A stretch of DNA of 64,000 nucleotides from Myxococcales bacterium (GTDB lineage: Bacteria > Myxococcota_A > Bradymonadia > UBA7976 > UBA1532): assembly GCA_020633465.1 (NCBI GenBank), contig JACKDN010000007.1, positions 1-64,000 of the forward strand, written 5' to 3'. Below, piece after piece: positions 16,978 to 27,251 of this stretch (positions are counted from its first letter, which is position 1; each line of letters starts with the position of its first letter). Made by a program: the position numbers and the translations under genes. The notes beneath the pieces were generated by a model. It saw only the letters and a list, made by a program, of their open reading frames with translations. It did no database searches and was not told the DNA's origin.

Positions 16978-18162
16978 GACCCCAGCCGCTCGGCGATGGC
17001 GCGGGCGTTCATCACGCCCTTGTAGACGTACAGCTCGCCCGGCAGGTCGTCGTCGAGCACGGCCTCGCTGACGCGCAGGCGGCTGCTGACCGCGAAGACG
17101 ATGCGCTCGCTCAGGCCGGCCTCGACCAGCTCGACCCGCCGCCAGACGGCGTCGCGGCTCCAGAAGCCCATCACCTCGAGGTAGGCGCGCTCTTCGCGCT
17201 CGGTGTGGCTGAACACCAGGTCCGGCACGCAGACGCCGACGCCGGGCAGGGTGAGCACGCGCGTCGAGCGGCGCACCCGCCACGGCGTGTCGAGGGCCTT
17301 GAAGCGCTCGACCAGCTGCGCCACGTCGTCGGCCAGCGGGGCCGCCTCGAGGGCCTCGGCGGCGTCCCCGCCCCCTTCGTGCTCGAAGATCAGCGGCGTG
17401 CGGTCCTTGCCCCAGCGCACCTCGGCGCGCAGGGCGAAGCGCGCCGCGCCCTCGAGCGCCGGCAGCATCAGGGCGAGCTGCAGCCCGTACTTGGTCGACG
17501 CCTGGAACAGGCTGAACGGGCCGTCGAGCTCGATGCGGTAGGTGCCGCCCTCGGTGGCCTCGATGCGGAACAGCAGGCGCAGGAACTTCAGCTTCTGGAA
17601 GAACGTGCGCGCGGCGCCGGCGTCGGCGAAGTCGGCCTCGACGGTCACCTGCACGGCCCGCAGCAGCACCGCCTGCGCCTGGGCGCGGTCGTAGGCGTCG
17701 ACCAGGCGCGCGGGGCCGATGGGCTTCACCTCGACCAAGCGGTGCGCCGACTTCAGGTCGGCGTAGAGCGCGTCATCGAGGGCCTCGGGCGTCAGGTCGA
17801 GCGTGGGCGCGACGGCGGCGAGCACCGCCTCGCGGTCGAAGGCGTCGTCGGGCCCCAGCGTGCGCCGGGCGGCCGCGGCGGCGGCGAAGACGGCCGCGCG
17901 GGCGGTCGGCGGGTCGACGCCGTCGCGCATCTCGAAGGTGCAGCGATCCAGCAGCAGCTTGCGCAGGCCGTCGCCCACCCGCCGGTCGGCGGCCCCCACC
18001 TCGACGGCTGAGAAGGCGTCCTCGAGATCCTCGCGCGAGCCCCCGACGCCCGCCTCGAGCACCGAGCACAGCCCCTCGGCGATGGCCAACGCGCGCGCCC
18101 GCTGCCGCGCGTCCAGCGGCCGCACCTGTAGCGTCTGGCCCTTGCGCTTCACGCGCACCAGA

Positions 18163-18176
<14 letters not shown>
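16974..18176 (-). CDS. Bax1-like nuclease (DUF790 family)
   Basis: A 400-residue protein of the DUF790/COG3372 family, known from archaea as Bax1, the structure-specific nuclease that works with the XPB helicase. The N-terminus 'MLTADLVRVKRKGQTL' is typical. The C-terminal third carries a PD-(D/E)xK-like nuclease core: 'VCVPDLVFSH' supplies the Asp and 'AYLEVMGFWSRDAVWRRVE' supplies the Glu. Bax1 cuts DNA at the bubble opened by XPB during a nucleotide excision repair-like reaction. Its gene overlaps the XPB-like helicase gene by 14 bases on the same strand and the downstream lipoprotein by four, so it is the middle of an operon. Confidence 0.88.
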
Positions 18177-19524
<1,348 letters not shown>

Positions 19525-19582
19525 CGGCCGGGGTTCTACCGCATCGAGGGGCCGCCGCGACACCCCCGCCGAACGACCCTGG

Positions 19583-20656
19583 TTGGCAAACCGGGATCGA
19601 TTTCGCCATCATGGCGCCCTCGTTCGTCCCGTCGGAGCCCGACCCATCCGCCGCGCCTGCACCGCGTTCTTCGCCGCCCTCGTGCTCGCCCTGGCCGCCC
19701 CGGCCGGCGCGACCACGCCGGATCGACTGTTCCAGCCGGCGGGCACCTGGGCGCTCGTCGCCCGCGCGGCCACGCTGCTGGCGGACACGTGGCGCGTCGA
19801 CCTCGACGATCCCTGGCTCGACTTCCTCCACCCGGCCACCGCCGTGGGCGAGGCCAAGGACGGCCGCCTGCTGTACCCCGTCGCGATGACGCCCAGCCCG
19901 GGCATCTACCTGCGCAACCCCGACGAGTCGTGGACGACCAGCGAGGTCATCGTCGCCCTGCGGGCCGCGGCGAAGCGGGTGCGGGACGAGCTGCCCGGCG
20001 GGTTCGATCTGGTGCTGGGCGACTTCTCGCTGCGCAAGGGCGGCCGCTTCCGCCCCCACAGCACGCACCAGAACGGCCTGGACGTCGATCTGCGCTACTA
20101 CCAGACCGGCATCGAGCCGGGTGACTACAGCTACCACTTCGTCACCGAGGCCAACTTCGACACGCCGCGCGTGTGGCTGCTGTTGACCGCGCTGGTCGAG
20201 ATGGACGCCCTCGACCGGGTGTTCATGGACGTCCGCCACCAGCGCCGCCTGTACCGCTACGCCACCGGCGAGCTGGGGCTGAACCCCGACGATCTGAAGC
20301 CGCTGTTGTCGTACCCGCACGGGCGCGCCCGCAAGGACGCCCTGGTGGTGCACGTGCGCGGCCACCACAACCACCTGCACCTGCGCTTCCGCGCGCCGCT
20401 CGCGCGCCTGGTGGGCGGCCTGTACTCCCAGGACGAGGCCCTGCTGGTGCAGCGGGCGCAGGATCTCGACGAGTTCGGCCGCTTCGAGCACGTCGTCCGC
20501 CGCGGCGACACCCTGGGCGCCATCGCCGCCCAGCACGACGTCGACCTCGACGACCTGCGCCGCTGGAACCGCCTGGGCAAGCGCTCGGTGCTGCGGCCCG
20601 GCAAGGTGCTGGTGGTGCGGCGCGACACCCAGGAGCGCGTGGCGCGCATCCCCTGA
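19583..20656 (+). CDS. M74 murein endopeptidase with C-terminal LysM
   Basis: A secreted peptidoglycan hydrolase of about 357 residues. The signal peptide ends near 'APAGA'. The catalytic domain matches penicillin-insensitive murein endopeptidase MepA (M74): 'LGDFSLRKGGRF', the zinc-binding 'HSTHQNGLDVDLRY' and the C-terminal 'VRGHHNHLHLRF' with the HxH pair. A LysM peptidoglycan-binding domain follows ('HVVRRGDTLGAIAAQHDV', ending 'LRPGKVLVV'). It would cut D-alanyl-meso-diaminopimelyl cross-links in the periplasm. The start is uncertain: no ATG sits well, so I used TTG 19583; an in-frame ATG at 19496 would overlap the divergent helicase gene. Confidence 0.85.
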   Translation: MANRDRFRHHGALVRPVGARPIRRACTAFFAALVLALAAPAGATTPDRLFQPAGTWALVARAATLLADTWRVDLDDPWLDFLHPATAVGEAKDGRLLYPVAMTPSPGIYLRNPDESWTTSEVIVALRAAAKRVRDELPGGFDLVLGDFSLRKGGRFRPHSTHQNGLDVDLRYYQTGIEPGDYSYHFVTEANFDTPRVWLLLTALVEMDALDRVFMDVRHQRRLYRYATGELGLNPDDLKPLLSYPHGRARKDALVVHVRGHHNHLHLRFRAPLARLVGGLYSQDEALLVQRAQDLDEFGRFEHVVRRGDTLGAIAAQHDVDLDDLRRWNRLGKRSVLRPGKVLVVRRDTQERVARIP

Positions 20657-20677
20657 CCGCCCGCCGGGCGATCCCGA

Positions 20678-22969
20678 TCAGAACAGCAGCGGACCGAAGG
20701 CGACGATCACGAGCGCTGTGGCCATCACGCTGACCGGCAGCAGGATGCGCTCGTGGCGGTGCCAGAACGAGCCCTGCTCGGCGAAGGCCAGCCGCGCCTC
20801 TTCCTCGCCCACCACCTGCCGCGTCAGCAGGTGGTTCAGCGCCACCGGCGGCGTCAGGTAGCCCAGCTCGAAGGCCACCAGCACCACCATCCAGAAGTGC
20901 ACCGGATCGATCCCGTTGCGGTAGGCGACCTCGGCGATCGTGGCCGAGACGAGGATCACCGCGCCGTAGGGGTCCATGATCATCCCGACGATGACCAGCA
21001 CGACCACCAGCAGGCCCATCGTGGTCCAGACCGACGCGAACTGCTGGGGAAAGTAGGCCATCAGATCGGCGCGCTCGATCACGCCGCCGAGGCAGATGGA
21101 CAGGCCCATCAAGAACAGCAGGGCGCCGATGTGGTGGCTGGTCTCGGTCGTCGCCCGCTGCACGCTGGCGTTGAAGCCGACGACGGCCTCGCCCGGGGCT
21201 GCGCGCTTGCGGGCCAGCCGCCGGTCGTACACCAGCATCGCCAGCAGCAGCACCGGCAGCACCACCGGCGCGTAGTTCTCGTCGACCGTGGCGTCGAGGC
21301 CGAAGGCGTAGAAGGCCAGCACCGCGGCGGCCACCAGGGCGTAGGGCACGAGGGGCCGGACGGCGGCCAAGGTGCCCTTCACCGCCTCGCCCGGTGAGGC
21401 GAGCTGCAGCTTGTTCTGCCGGTTCAGCAGCGACGCCACCAGGAACAGCACGGCGGTCAGCAGGAACACCTTCAGACCCCAGCCGTACAGCTGGTCGGTC
21501 GTCACCTGCTTGTTCAACGAGGCGACGATCACCACCAGCAGGCAGGGGCTGAGCACCACGCCGAGGCTGCCCGACATCGCCGTCGCGGCCAGCGCGAGCT
21601 GACGGCGGGCGCCCGCCTGGCGCAGCTCGTCGTAGATGACCGCGCCCACGGCGATGACGAAGATGCCCGACGCGCCGCTGTAGGCGGTCGGGATGGCCGC
21701 GCCCACCACCATCACGAAGGCCAGCAGCTCGGGCGGCAGGCGCCACGGGCGCACGAGGTCGACGCTCAGCTCGGCCAGCATGGTGCGCTTCAGCAACATG
21801 CCGATCCACACGTACAGGCCCACCTGCAGGTACAGGCGCGCGAACTCGGTCAGCTTGGTCAGGTAGATCGACAGGCCCGCCGGGTGACCCTCGCTGATCA
21901 GGAAGTACAGCCCGGCGACGATGCCCATGGTGCAGTACAGCGGGACGGCGAACAGCGCCTGCGCCGGGTTCCCCCCGGGCGTCGCGTCCGCCGGCGGGCG
22001 CACCAGGTGGTACACGTTCAGCGCGGCCATCAGCAGCGCGCCGACGATCCAGATCGTGAACAGCTCCGGGTGGGGGTTGGCCACCCCCGAGGCCTCGTCG
22101 ATCGCGCGGTGCGACCACACCGAGTGGGCCAGCAACAGGTGGGTCAGCAGCTGGGCGCCCTCGGCGGCGACGTGATCCACGCGGCTCTGCGCCGGGCGCA
22201 GGGCGATGTGGCCCCGGGTCGCCGTCGCCGTCGCGCCGCACACCAGCAGCAACAGCAGCAGCAGGTGGCGCTGATAGGCCAGGCCCAGGTCGCGCACGTC
22301 CTCGACGAAGGCCTCCACCGCGCGGAAGCGCAGCACGCTGGGCGTGCGCCGCTCGACGATGCTGGCGTAGTCGGCGTGGCGCTGCTCGCACCGCGCCTTG
22401 GCCGCGGCCATCGCCTGCGCGGCCGCCGCCGCGGGATCGGGCTTCTCGGCGCCGCCGCCGTCGTCGAGCAGCGCGTCGAGATCGTCGCCGCCGCCCTCTG
22501 CGGCGTCGTCGTCCTCGAGCAGCGCGTCGAGATCCGCGCCGCCCGCCGGCGCCGCGGGCCGCCCGCCCGCGCCCTCGCCGTCGTCCTCGAGCAGCGCGTC
22601 GAGATCGTCGCCCTCGGCCTTCGCCGGGGCGGGCTCGGCCCCGTCGTCGTCGAGCAGCGCGTCGAGATCGTCGCCCTCGGCCTTCGCCGGGGCCCCATCG
22701 CCCTCGTCGTCGAGCAGCGCGTCGAGGTCGTCGCCGCCCGCGGCCGCGGGCGCCGCCTTCGCGGCGTAGTCGGCGGGATCGCAGTCCGGCGCCGTCGGCT
22801 CGAGCCTCAGCTCCCGGTTGTAGCCGGGGAACCAGCGCTCGCCGAGCGACGAGAGCTGGCTGTACACCAGCACCGCGCTGCTGTTGGCGATGACCGCCAG
22901 AAGCAGCAGCAGCGCGGGCGTCGTCGAGAGGAGGAGCCTGCCGCGGCTGACCGGACCGTCATGGGACAA
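20678..22969 (-). CDS. TRAP transporter large permease with acidic repeat insert
   Basis: A 763-residue inner membrane protein. The C-terminal 450 residues match the large (DctM-like) TRAP permease: many hydrophobic helices, 'GASGIFVIAVGAVIYDEL', 'MGLSICLGGVIE' and 'MIMDPYGAVILVS'. The N-terminus has one helix (13-35), then a periplasmic or cytoplasmic acidic linker (about residues 75-170) with five copies of 'DLDALLDD'-type units, then further helices that may represent a fused small (DctQ-like) subunit. It imports an unknown solute using a cation gradient. The start is TTG (22969) with AGGAG ten bases upstream. It follows the solute-binding protein gene by seven bases. Confidence 0.85.
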   Translation of the reverse strand: MSHDGPVSRGRLLLSTTPALLLLLAVIANSSAVLVYSQLSSLGERWFPGYNRELRLEPTAPDCDPADYAAKAAPAAAGGDDLDALLDDEGDGAPAKAEGDDLDALLDDDGAEPAPAKAEGDDLDALLEDDGEGAGGRPAAPAGGADLDALLEDDDAAEGGGDDLDALLDDGGGAEKPDPAAAAAQAMAAAKARCEQRHADYASIVERRTPSVLRFRAVEAFVEDVRDLGLAYQRHLLLLLLLVCGATATATRGHIALRPAQSRVDHVAAEGAQLLTHLLLAHSVWSHRAIDEASGVANPHPELFTIWIVGALLMAALNVYHLVRPPADATPGGNPAQALFAVPLYCTMGIVAGLYFLISEGHPAGLSIYLTKLTEFARLYLQVGLYVWIGMLLKRTMLAELSVDLVRPWRLPPELLAFVMVVGAAIPTAYSGASGIFVIAVGAVIYDELRQAGARRQLALAATAMSGSLGVVLSPCLLVVIVASLNKQVTTDQLYGWGLKVFLLTAVLFLVASLLNRQNKLQLASPGEAVKGTLAAVRPLVPYALVAAAVLAFYAFGLDATVDENYAPVVLPVLLLAMLVYDRRLARKRAAPGEAVVGFNASVQRATTETSHHIGALLFLMGLSICLGGVIERADLMAYFPQQFASVWTTMGLLVVVLVIVGMIMDPYGAVILVSATIAEVAYRNGIDPVHFWMVVLVAFELGYLTPPVALNHLLTRQVVGEEEARLAFAEQGSFWHRHERILLPVSVMATALVIVAFGPLLF
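22455..22740 (-). repeat. coding repeats for the acidic GDDLDALL linker
   Basis: Five nearly identical coding units of about 30 bases, separated by variable Ala/Pro/Gly-rich spacers, encode the 'GDDLDALLDD' motif of the TRAP permease. The spacers themselves are partly repeated ('APAKAE' occurs twice), so the array likely grew by slippage or unequal exchange. The motif is an amphipathic short helix with Leu on one face and Asp on the other. A related 'GGDDLLEGLEDD' segment occurs near the C-terminus of the lipoprotein encoded two genes upstream. Confidence 0.8.
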
Positions 22970-22976
22970 GGGCGGG

Positions 22977-23996
22977 CTACTCCTGCTTCAGCGCGCACTC
23001 CGCGCGCGCGGCGTCCGCCTTGCAGCGCGCCTTGCGCATCAGCTTCAGGGCCGTCGGGTGGTAGATGCGGCCGTGCCCGTCACGCAGCTCGACCCGCACC
23101 TTCAGGAACATCTCGTCGTACCGCACCTTGTCCTCGGCGGGGATGTCCTTCCAGGCCTTGGCGGGGATCTTCTTCTCCGCCTGCTGCACCATCTTCATCG
23201 CCTGGTCGAACTTCGAGGCGGCATACGCGCGCGACTGCTCGCCGAAGCCCTCGGGGAAGTCCTTCGACTTGATCAGCAGCTGCAGCGTCATCTGCGCCAG
23301 CGGGTAGCGGATGACCGCGCCCTTGTCGCCCACGCCCTTGTACAGCTCGAGGGCCTGGTAGGCCGTCGCCGGCGCGTAGGCCACCTCGACGCTGCCGTTG
23401 TTGAACATGCCGCCGAAGGTGCTGACGTCGGCGGGCACCAGCGAGGCGCCGACCTTCTTCACCATCACCTTGGCCGCCTCGTCGAAGTCGAGCGTCGCCA
23501 GCTTCTTGCCGGCCAGCTCCTCGACGGTGTCGATCTCGCCGTCGCGCACCAGCATGTAGACCGCGCCGCCGGGGAAGATGGCGGCGCTCTCGTAGTCGCC
23601 CGAGGTCATCAGCTTGGCCGCGCCCTTCTTCGACAGCGACAGCACCACCTTGCGCAGCAGCTTGTAGTCGGGCAGCGCGCCCATCGCCTCGAGCGTGCCG
23701 GCGAACTTGTGGAACGAGCGCCCGCGCGTGCCGGTCATCAGCACGGCCTGGCACTTGCCCGCCTTGAAGTCCTCGGCCGCCGTCTTCTCGTCGGTGTAGG
23801 GCTTCATGTCGAAGTCGACGCCCCACTTCAGGGCCTCGGTCCGATAGTCCTTCATCAGGTTGAAGACGTCGCCGTTGGCGCCGCTGGGATCGTAGACGCA
23901 CAGGGTGCGCTGCACCGCGTCGGCGGCCAGCGCGGGGGAGGCGGCCCCCATCAGGGCCGCGACACACACGAACGGAAACAGACGCTTGGTCACCAC
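22977..23996 (-). CDS. TRAP-type periplasmic solute-binding protein
   Basis: A 339-residue exported protein with a signal peptide cleaved after 'SPALAA'. The mature sequence begins 'VQRTLCVYDPSGANGDVF' and has the two-lobe binding-protein pattern ('KAGKCQAVLMTGTRG', 'GAVYMLVRDGEI', 'ATLDFDEAAKVMVKKVG', 'VEVAYAPATAY'). It resembles the DUF6091/putative solute-binding group found with TRAP permeases. Two Cys pairs near the C-terminus ('KARCKADAARAECALK') may form a disulfide. I chose the GTG at 23996, which has a well-spaced GAGGAG; a GTG at 24002 overlapping the previous stop is the alternative. It is the middle gene of lipoprotein-binding protein-permease. Confidence 0.82.
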   Translation of the reverse strand: MVTKRLFPFVCVAALMGAASPALAADAVQRTLCVYDPSGANGDVFNLMKDYRTEALKWGVDFDMKPYTDEKTAAEDFKAGKCQAVLMTGTRGRSFHKFAGTLEAMGALPDYKLLRKVVLSLSKKGAAKLMTSGDYESAAIFPGGAVYMLVRDGEIDTVEELAGKKLATLDFDEAAKVMVKKVGASLVPADVSTFGGMFNNGSVEVAYAPATAYQALELYKGVGDKGAVIRYPLAQMTLQLLIKSKDFPEGFGEQSRAYAASKFDQAMKMVQQAEKKIPAKAWKDIPAEDKVRYDEMFLKVRVELRDGHGRIYHPTALKLMRKARCKADAARAECALKQE

Positions 23997-23998
23997 TC

Positions 23999-25084
23999 TC
24001 ACTCCTCGGTCGCGTTCGGCGGCGCCGAACCGTCGGCCCCCGGGGCGGGGGCGGCCTGCGCCGGCGCGTCGTCCTCGAGGCCCTCGAGCAGGTCGTCCCC
24101 GCCCTCGGGCGCCGGCGGCGCGTCGTCCCAGAAGGTGCCCAACGCCCCCACCGGCGTCCGGTGGCCCGTGCCCTCGGTCCACAGTCGATCCGAGAGCACC
24201 TGCACCTGCACCGTGGCGTTGTGATCGAGCAGCGAGAAGCGGCCGCGAGCGGGCGCCTCCTCGATCGCCGCCGCGTAGGCCTTGATGGCTGCCCGCACCT
24301 TGTCGGACTTGCCCGCCGCCGCGGCCGCCTGGGCCTCGACGGCCAGGGCGACACGGACGCCGGCTTTCACACCCAGCGCCGAGGCCTCGGCCAGCCGGGC
24401 CCAGGGGTCGACCCCCTCGGGGCCGGCGCCGGGGATGCTGGTCCAGACCGCCGCGCTGACGGCGCGCGGGACGCCCCACCACTTCTCGTTGTTCAAGCAC
24501 TGCACGCCGCGGGCGGCCTGCCGCGGCACGTCGAGGGGCACGCCGGCCATGCCGTTGGCGCCGCGATCGTGCTGCGTCGCCTGCACCCCGGCCAACATGC
24601 CCAGCAGCCAGATCAGCTCGTCGCTCTCGTCCTCGAGCTCGGGGCACGTCTCGCCCGGCACGCCGTACTCGGCCACCAGGTACTTCCAAGCGCGGTAGAA
24701 GCGGCGGGCGGCGACGGCGTTGGCGCGCTTCTCGGCGATGCGCGCGTCCTGGGCGCCCGCGGCGTCCCCCGCGTGCAGCGCGCGCAGCGACCGCAGCTCG
24801 GCCTCCCAGGCCTCGATCTGCGCGCAGGCCCCCGCCGTGACCAGCGTCGACACGGCCGCCTTGTTGGGCGCGTCGGTCACCCGCTCGAAGCTCATCAGGT
24901 AGCTGCCCATCGACACGCCCGTCTCGCAGGCCATGCCGAGGTCGTCGGACGCGAGGAGGAAGGGCGTCAGCTCGTCGACCGTGTACTCCGACATCATGTC
25001 GCCGGTCATGGCTTTCAGCGAGCAGCCCGTGGCGAGCGCGGCGAGCATCGCGACGCCTGCCAGCGGGAGGCGGATCCGGCTCAT
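23999..25084 (-). CDS. TatT-like TRAP-associated lipoprotein
   Basis: A 361-residue lipoprotein with signal peptide ending in the lipobox 'LATGC' (Cys about residue 20). The mature part is largely alpha-helical. The early segment 'YTVDELTPFLLASDDLGMACETG' resembles the start of TatT proteins, TPR lipoproteins that partner the binding protein of some TRAP transporters and may help load hydrophobic ligands. The C-terminus is acidic and Ala/Pro-rich, with 'GGDDLLEGLEDDAPA' echoing the repeat linker of the permease two genes downstream. The gene ends just where the binding protein starts. The TatT assignment is an inference from pattern and context. Confidence 0.6.
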   Translation of the reverse strand: MSRIRLPLAGVAMLAALATGCSLKAMTGDMMSEYTVDELTPFLLASDDLGMACETGVSMGSYLMSFERVTDAPNKAAVSTLVTAGACAQIEAWEAELRSLRALHAGDAAGAQDARIAEKRANAVAARRFYRAWKYLVAEYGVPGETCPELEDESDELIWLLGMLAGVQATQHDRGANGMAGVPLDVPRQAARGVQCLNNEKWWGVPRAVSAAVWTSIPGAGPEGVDPWARLAEASALGVKAGVRVALAVEAQAAAAAGKSDKVRAAIKAYAAAIEEAPARGRFSLLDHNATVQVQVLSDRLWTEGTGHRTPVGALGTFWDDAPPAPEGGDDLLEGLEDDAPAQAAPAPGADGSAPPNATEE

Positions 25085-25242
25085 TGGTGCAATCCTGTCG
25101 ACGGGTTCGGGGCAACCTATCCAATGGCCCGCGGCGGTGCAATAGCCGCCGCCGACGCGCGTTCGGCCGGCGCATCTGTCGGCGTGACACCGCGCGCGCA
25201 CCGGCGTATGGTCGAATCCGCAGCGTACCGTGGGAGAAGACG

Positions 25243-26673
25243 ATGACCGACCGGGGGCTGCTGCTGGGCGACGACGGCGAGCGGCTGGCCAGGGCCGCCG
25301 CCGCGCTCGACGCTGCCGGGGATCTCGAGTGGTCGCTCGCCCACACCGGCGAAGCGGCGCAGCGCGCGGTCGACGCCGGCGGGCTGGCGGCCGTCGTGGT
25401 CGTCGAGCCGGCCGGCTTCACCGACGCGGCCGCCGCCCGCTCGGCCATCGTCACCCGGGGCGATCCCTGCCCCGTCGTCGTGCTCGACTTCGCCGCCGAC
25501 GTGGCCCGCGCGGTCCGCGCCCTGCGCGCCGGGGTGGCGGACTACGTCGAAGGCGACGCCCTCGACCGCCTGCCGGGCGCCGTCCGCGAGGCGCTGGCCT
25601 CGCACCGCGACGACGCCAACGAGGCGCGCCGCCTCGAGACCCTCGGCCGCCTCGTCGACGGCGTCGCCCACGACACGAACAACGCGCTGTCGGTCATCCT
25701 GGCCCACAGCAGCCTGCTCTTGTCCGAGGTGAACGACCGCCACCCCTTCGCCGAGGGGCTCGACGAGATCCTCGGCGCGGCGCGGCGCACCGCCATCCTC
25801 ACCCGCCGACTGCACGCCGTCGCCCGCCGCCGCACGGGGCTGCGCGAGCACGTCGATCTGCACCACGTGCTCGACGAGCTGGCGCCGGTGGTCCGGCGGG
25901 TGCTGCCGAGCGACGTCGAGCTGGTGCTCGATCTGCCGGGCGCGGGCCCGGTGGTGGCGGCCGACCGGGCCGACGCCGAGCACCTGATCCTGGTCGCGCT
26001 GCTCAACGCCCGCGACGCCTCGGTCCACCCCGGCGAGGTGCGCGTCCGGACGGGCGCCGTCACGCTCGGCCCCGAGGGCGCGCGCACGCACGGCCTGCCG
26101 CCCGGGCGCTACGTCCGCCTCGAGTGTCGGCGCACCGCCGACCGCCCGGTCGACGGGCCGGCCGATCGCGGGCCGAGCACCGCGGTCCTCGGGTTGGGCA
26201 CCGCCGTCGCCCTCACCCGCGCGCTCGACGGCGCCTTCGTCATCGAGCGTGATCACGACACCGTCGCGCTGTGCGCGCTGCTGCCGGCGCAGGATCCGCG
26301 CCCGCTGACCACCCCCGTGCCGGCCCAGGACACCGGCGCGTCGGTGCTGCTGGTCGAGGACGATCCGCACGTCCGCACGGTGACCGCCACGGTGCTGCGG
26401 CGCGCCGGCTACCGGGTGGTCGCGTCGGCCACGCCGGGCCAGGCGCTGCTGATCGCCGAGCAGCGACCCGCCCTCGACCTGCTGCTGGCCGATCTGGTGC
26501 TGCCCCGCCTGGACGGCGCGGCGCTCGCCGAGCGCATCCGCGCGACCCACCCGCACCTGAAGGTGCTGTTCATGTCGGGCCACGGCCCGCGCAACACCGG
26601 CGGCGCGCCCTACCTGCCCAAGCCCTTCACCGCCGACGACCTGCTGCACGCCGTGCGCCGCGCCCTCGCCTGA
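25243..26673 (+). CDS. hybrid histidine kinase with degenerate N-terminal receiver
   Basis: A 476-residue soluble signalling protein with no membrane helix. Residues 1-120 look like a receiver domain, but Glu55 ('VVVVEPAGF') stands where the phospho-acceptor Asp belongs. Residues 130-200 are HisKA with His143 in 'VDGVAHDTNNALSV'. An HATPase domain follows with the N-box-like 'LILVALLNARDA' and a short 'GLGTAVALTRAL' G2 loop. Residues 362-476 are a normal receiver with Asp417 in 'LLLADLVLPRLDGAAL' and 'LPKPF'. It could start a phosphorelay ending on a separate output protein. Start at 25243 follows a GGGAGAAG Shine-Dalgarno. No cognate partner is adjacent. Confidence 0.87.
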   Translation: MTDRGLLLGDDGERLARAAAALDAAGDLEWSLAHTGEAAQRAVDAGGLAAVVVVEPAGFTDAAAARSAIVTRGDPCPVVVLDFAADVARAVRALRAGVADYVEGDALDRLPGAVREALASHRDDANEARRLETLGRLVDGVAHDTNNALSVILAHSSLLLSEVNDRHPFAEGLDEILGAARRTAILTRRLHAVARRRTGLREHVDLHHVLDELAPVVRRVLPSDVELVLDLPGAGPVVAADRADAEHLILVALLNARDASVHPGEVRVRTGAVTLGPEGARTHGLPPGRYVRLECRRTADRPVDGPADRGPSTAVLGLGTAVALTRALDGAFVIERDHDTVALCALLPAQDPRPLTTPVPAQDTGASVLLVEDDPHVRTVTATVLRRAGYRVVASATPGQALLIAEQRPALDLLLADLVLPRLDGAALAERIRATHPHLKVLFMSGHGPRNTGGAPYLPKPFTADDLLHAVRRALA

Positions 26674-26707
26674 TCGTGCGTGGTCGTGGTCGACCCGACC
26701 CGGCCCC

Positions 26708-27163
26708 TCAGTTCTTCTCGATGCGCGCGATCGCCTGCGCCGGCGTCACGTCGCCGAACACCACCGCCATCAGCCCAGGCAGGTAGCGATCCATCATCAT
26801 CACGTTGGGCACCACCACCTGCCGGCACAACGGCAGGGTCAGCTCGGTGCCCTCGACGTCGATGGCCGTCTTGTAGCGGATCTCGCCGTCGCTGTAGTCC
26901 ATCTCGAAGTTGCCGACGATCATCCCGTAGTTGGCGCGGGTGATGAACTCGGCGGCGGCCGGCCGCTTGTCCTCGGGCACCGTCACCGGGCACAGCGAGT
27001 AGAAGACGAACTGCTCGAACTCGCTGCGGGCCTTGGCGTAGCAGGTCCACGACCCGCTGTCGCCCTGGAACGCGCTGCGCAAGGCCGTCTCGCCCTCGAC
27101 CAGCTGCACCGGCCAGCTGTCACCGTCGAAGTAGGACACGATCACCTCGAACATCGTCGGCAC
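26708..27163 (-). CDS. YbjN domain-containing protein
   Basis: A 151-residue soluble protein with the YbjN fold, which resembles type III secretion chaperones. Diagnostic segments are 'FITRANYGMIVGNFEMDYSDGEIRYKTAIDVEG' (read as shorter blocks around residues 73-105) and 'MMMDRYLPGLMAVVFGDVTPAQAI'. YbjN proteins are linked to stress and motility regulation in enterobacteria, but the biochemical role is unclear. The GTG start at 27163 has GGAGG five bases away; an internal ATG at 27154 is less well placed. It converges with the hybrid kinase gene across a 34-base gap. Confidence 0.82.
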   Translation of the reverse strand: MPTMFEVIVSYFDGDSWPVQLVEGETALRSAFQGDSGSWTCYAKARSEFEQFVFYSLCPVTVPEDKRPAAAEFITRANYGMIVGNFEMDYSDGEIRYKTAIDVEGTELTLPLCRQVVVPNVMMMDRYLPGLMAVVFGDVTPAQAIARIEKN

Positions 27164-27251
27164 GGCACCCTCCTCGGTCTCGACGCGCAGCGCGGCACCC
27201 TATCAATGGGGCGCGGCGAACGGAACCGGATCGGGCGGGGCGGCCCGACGG

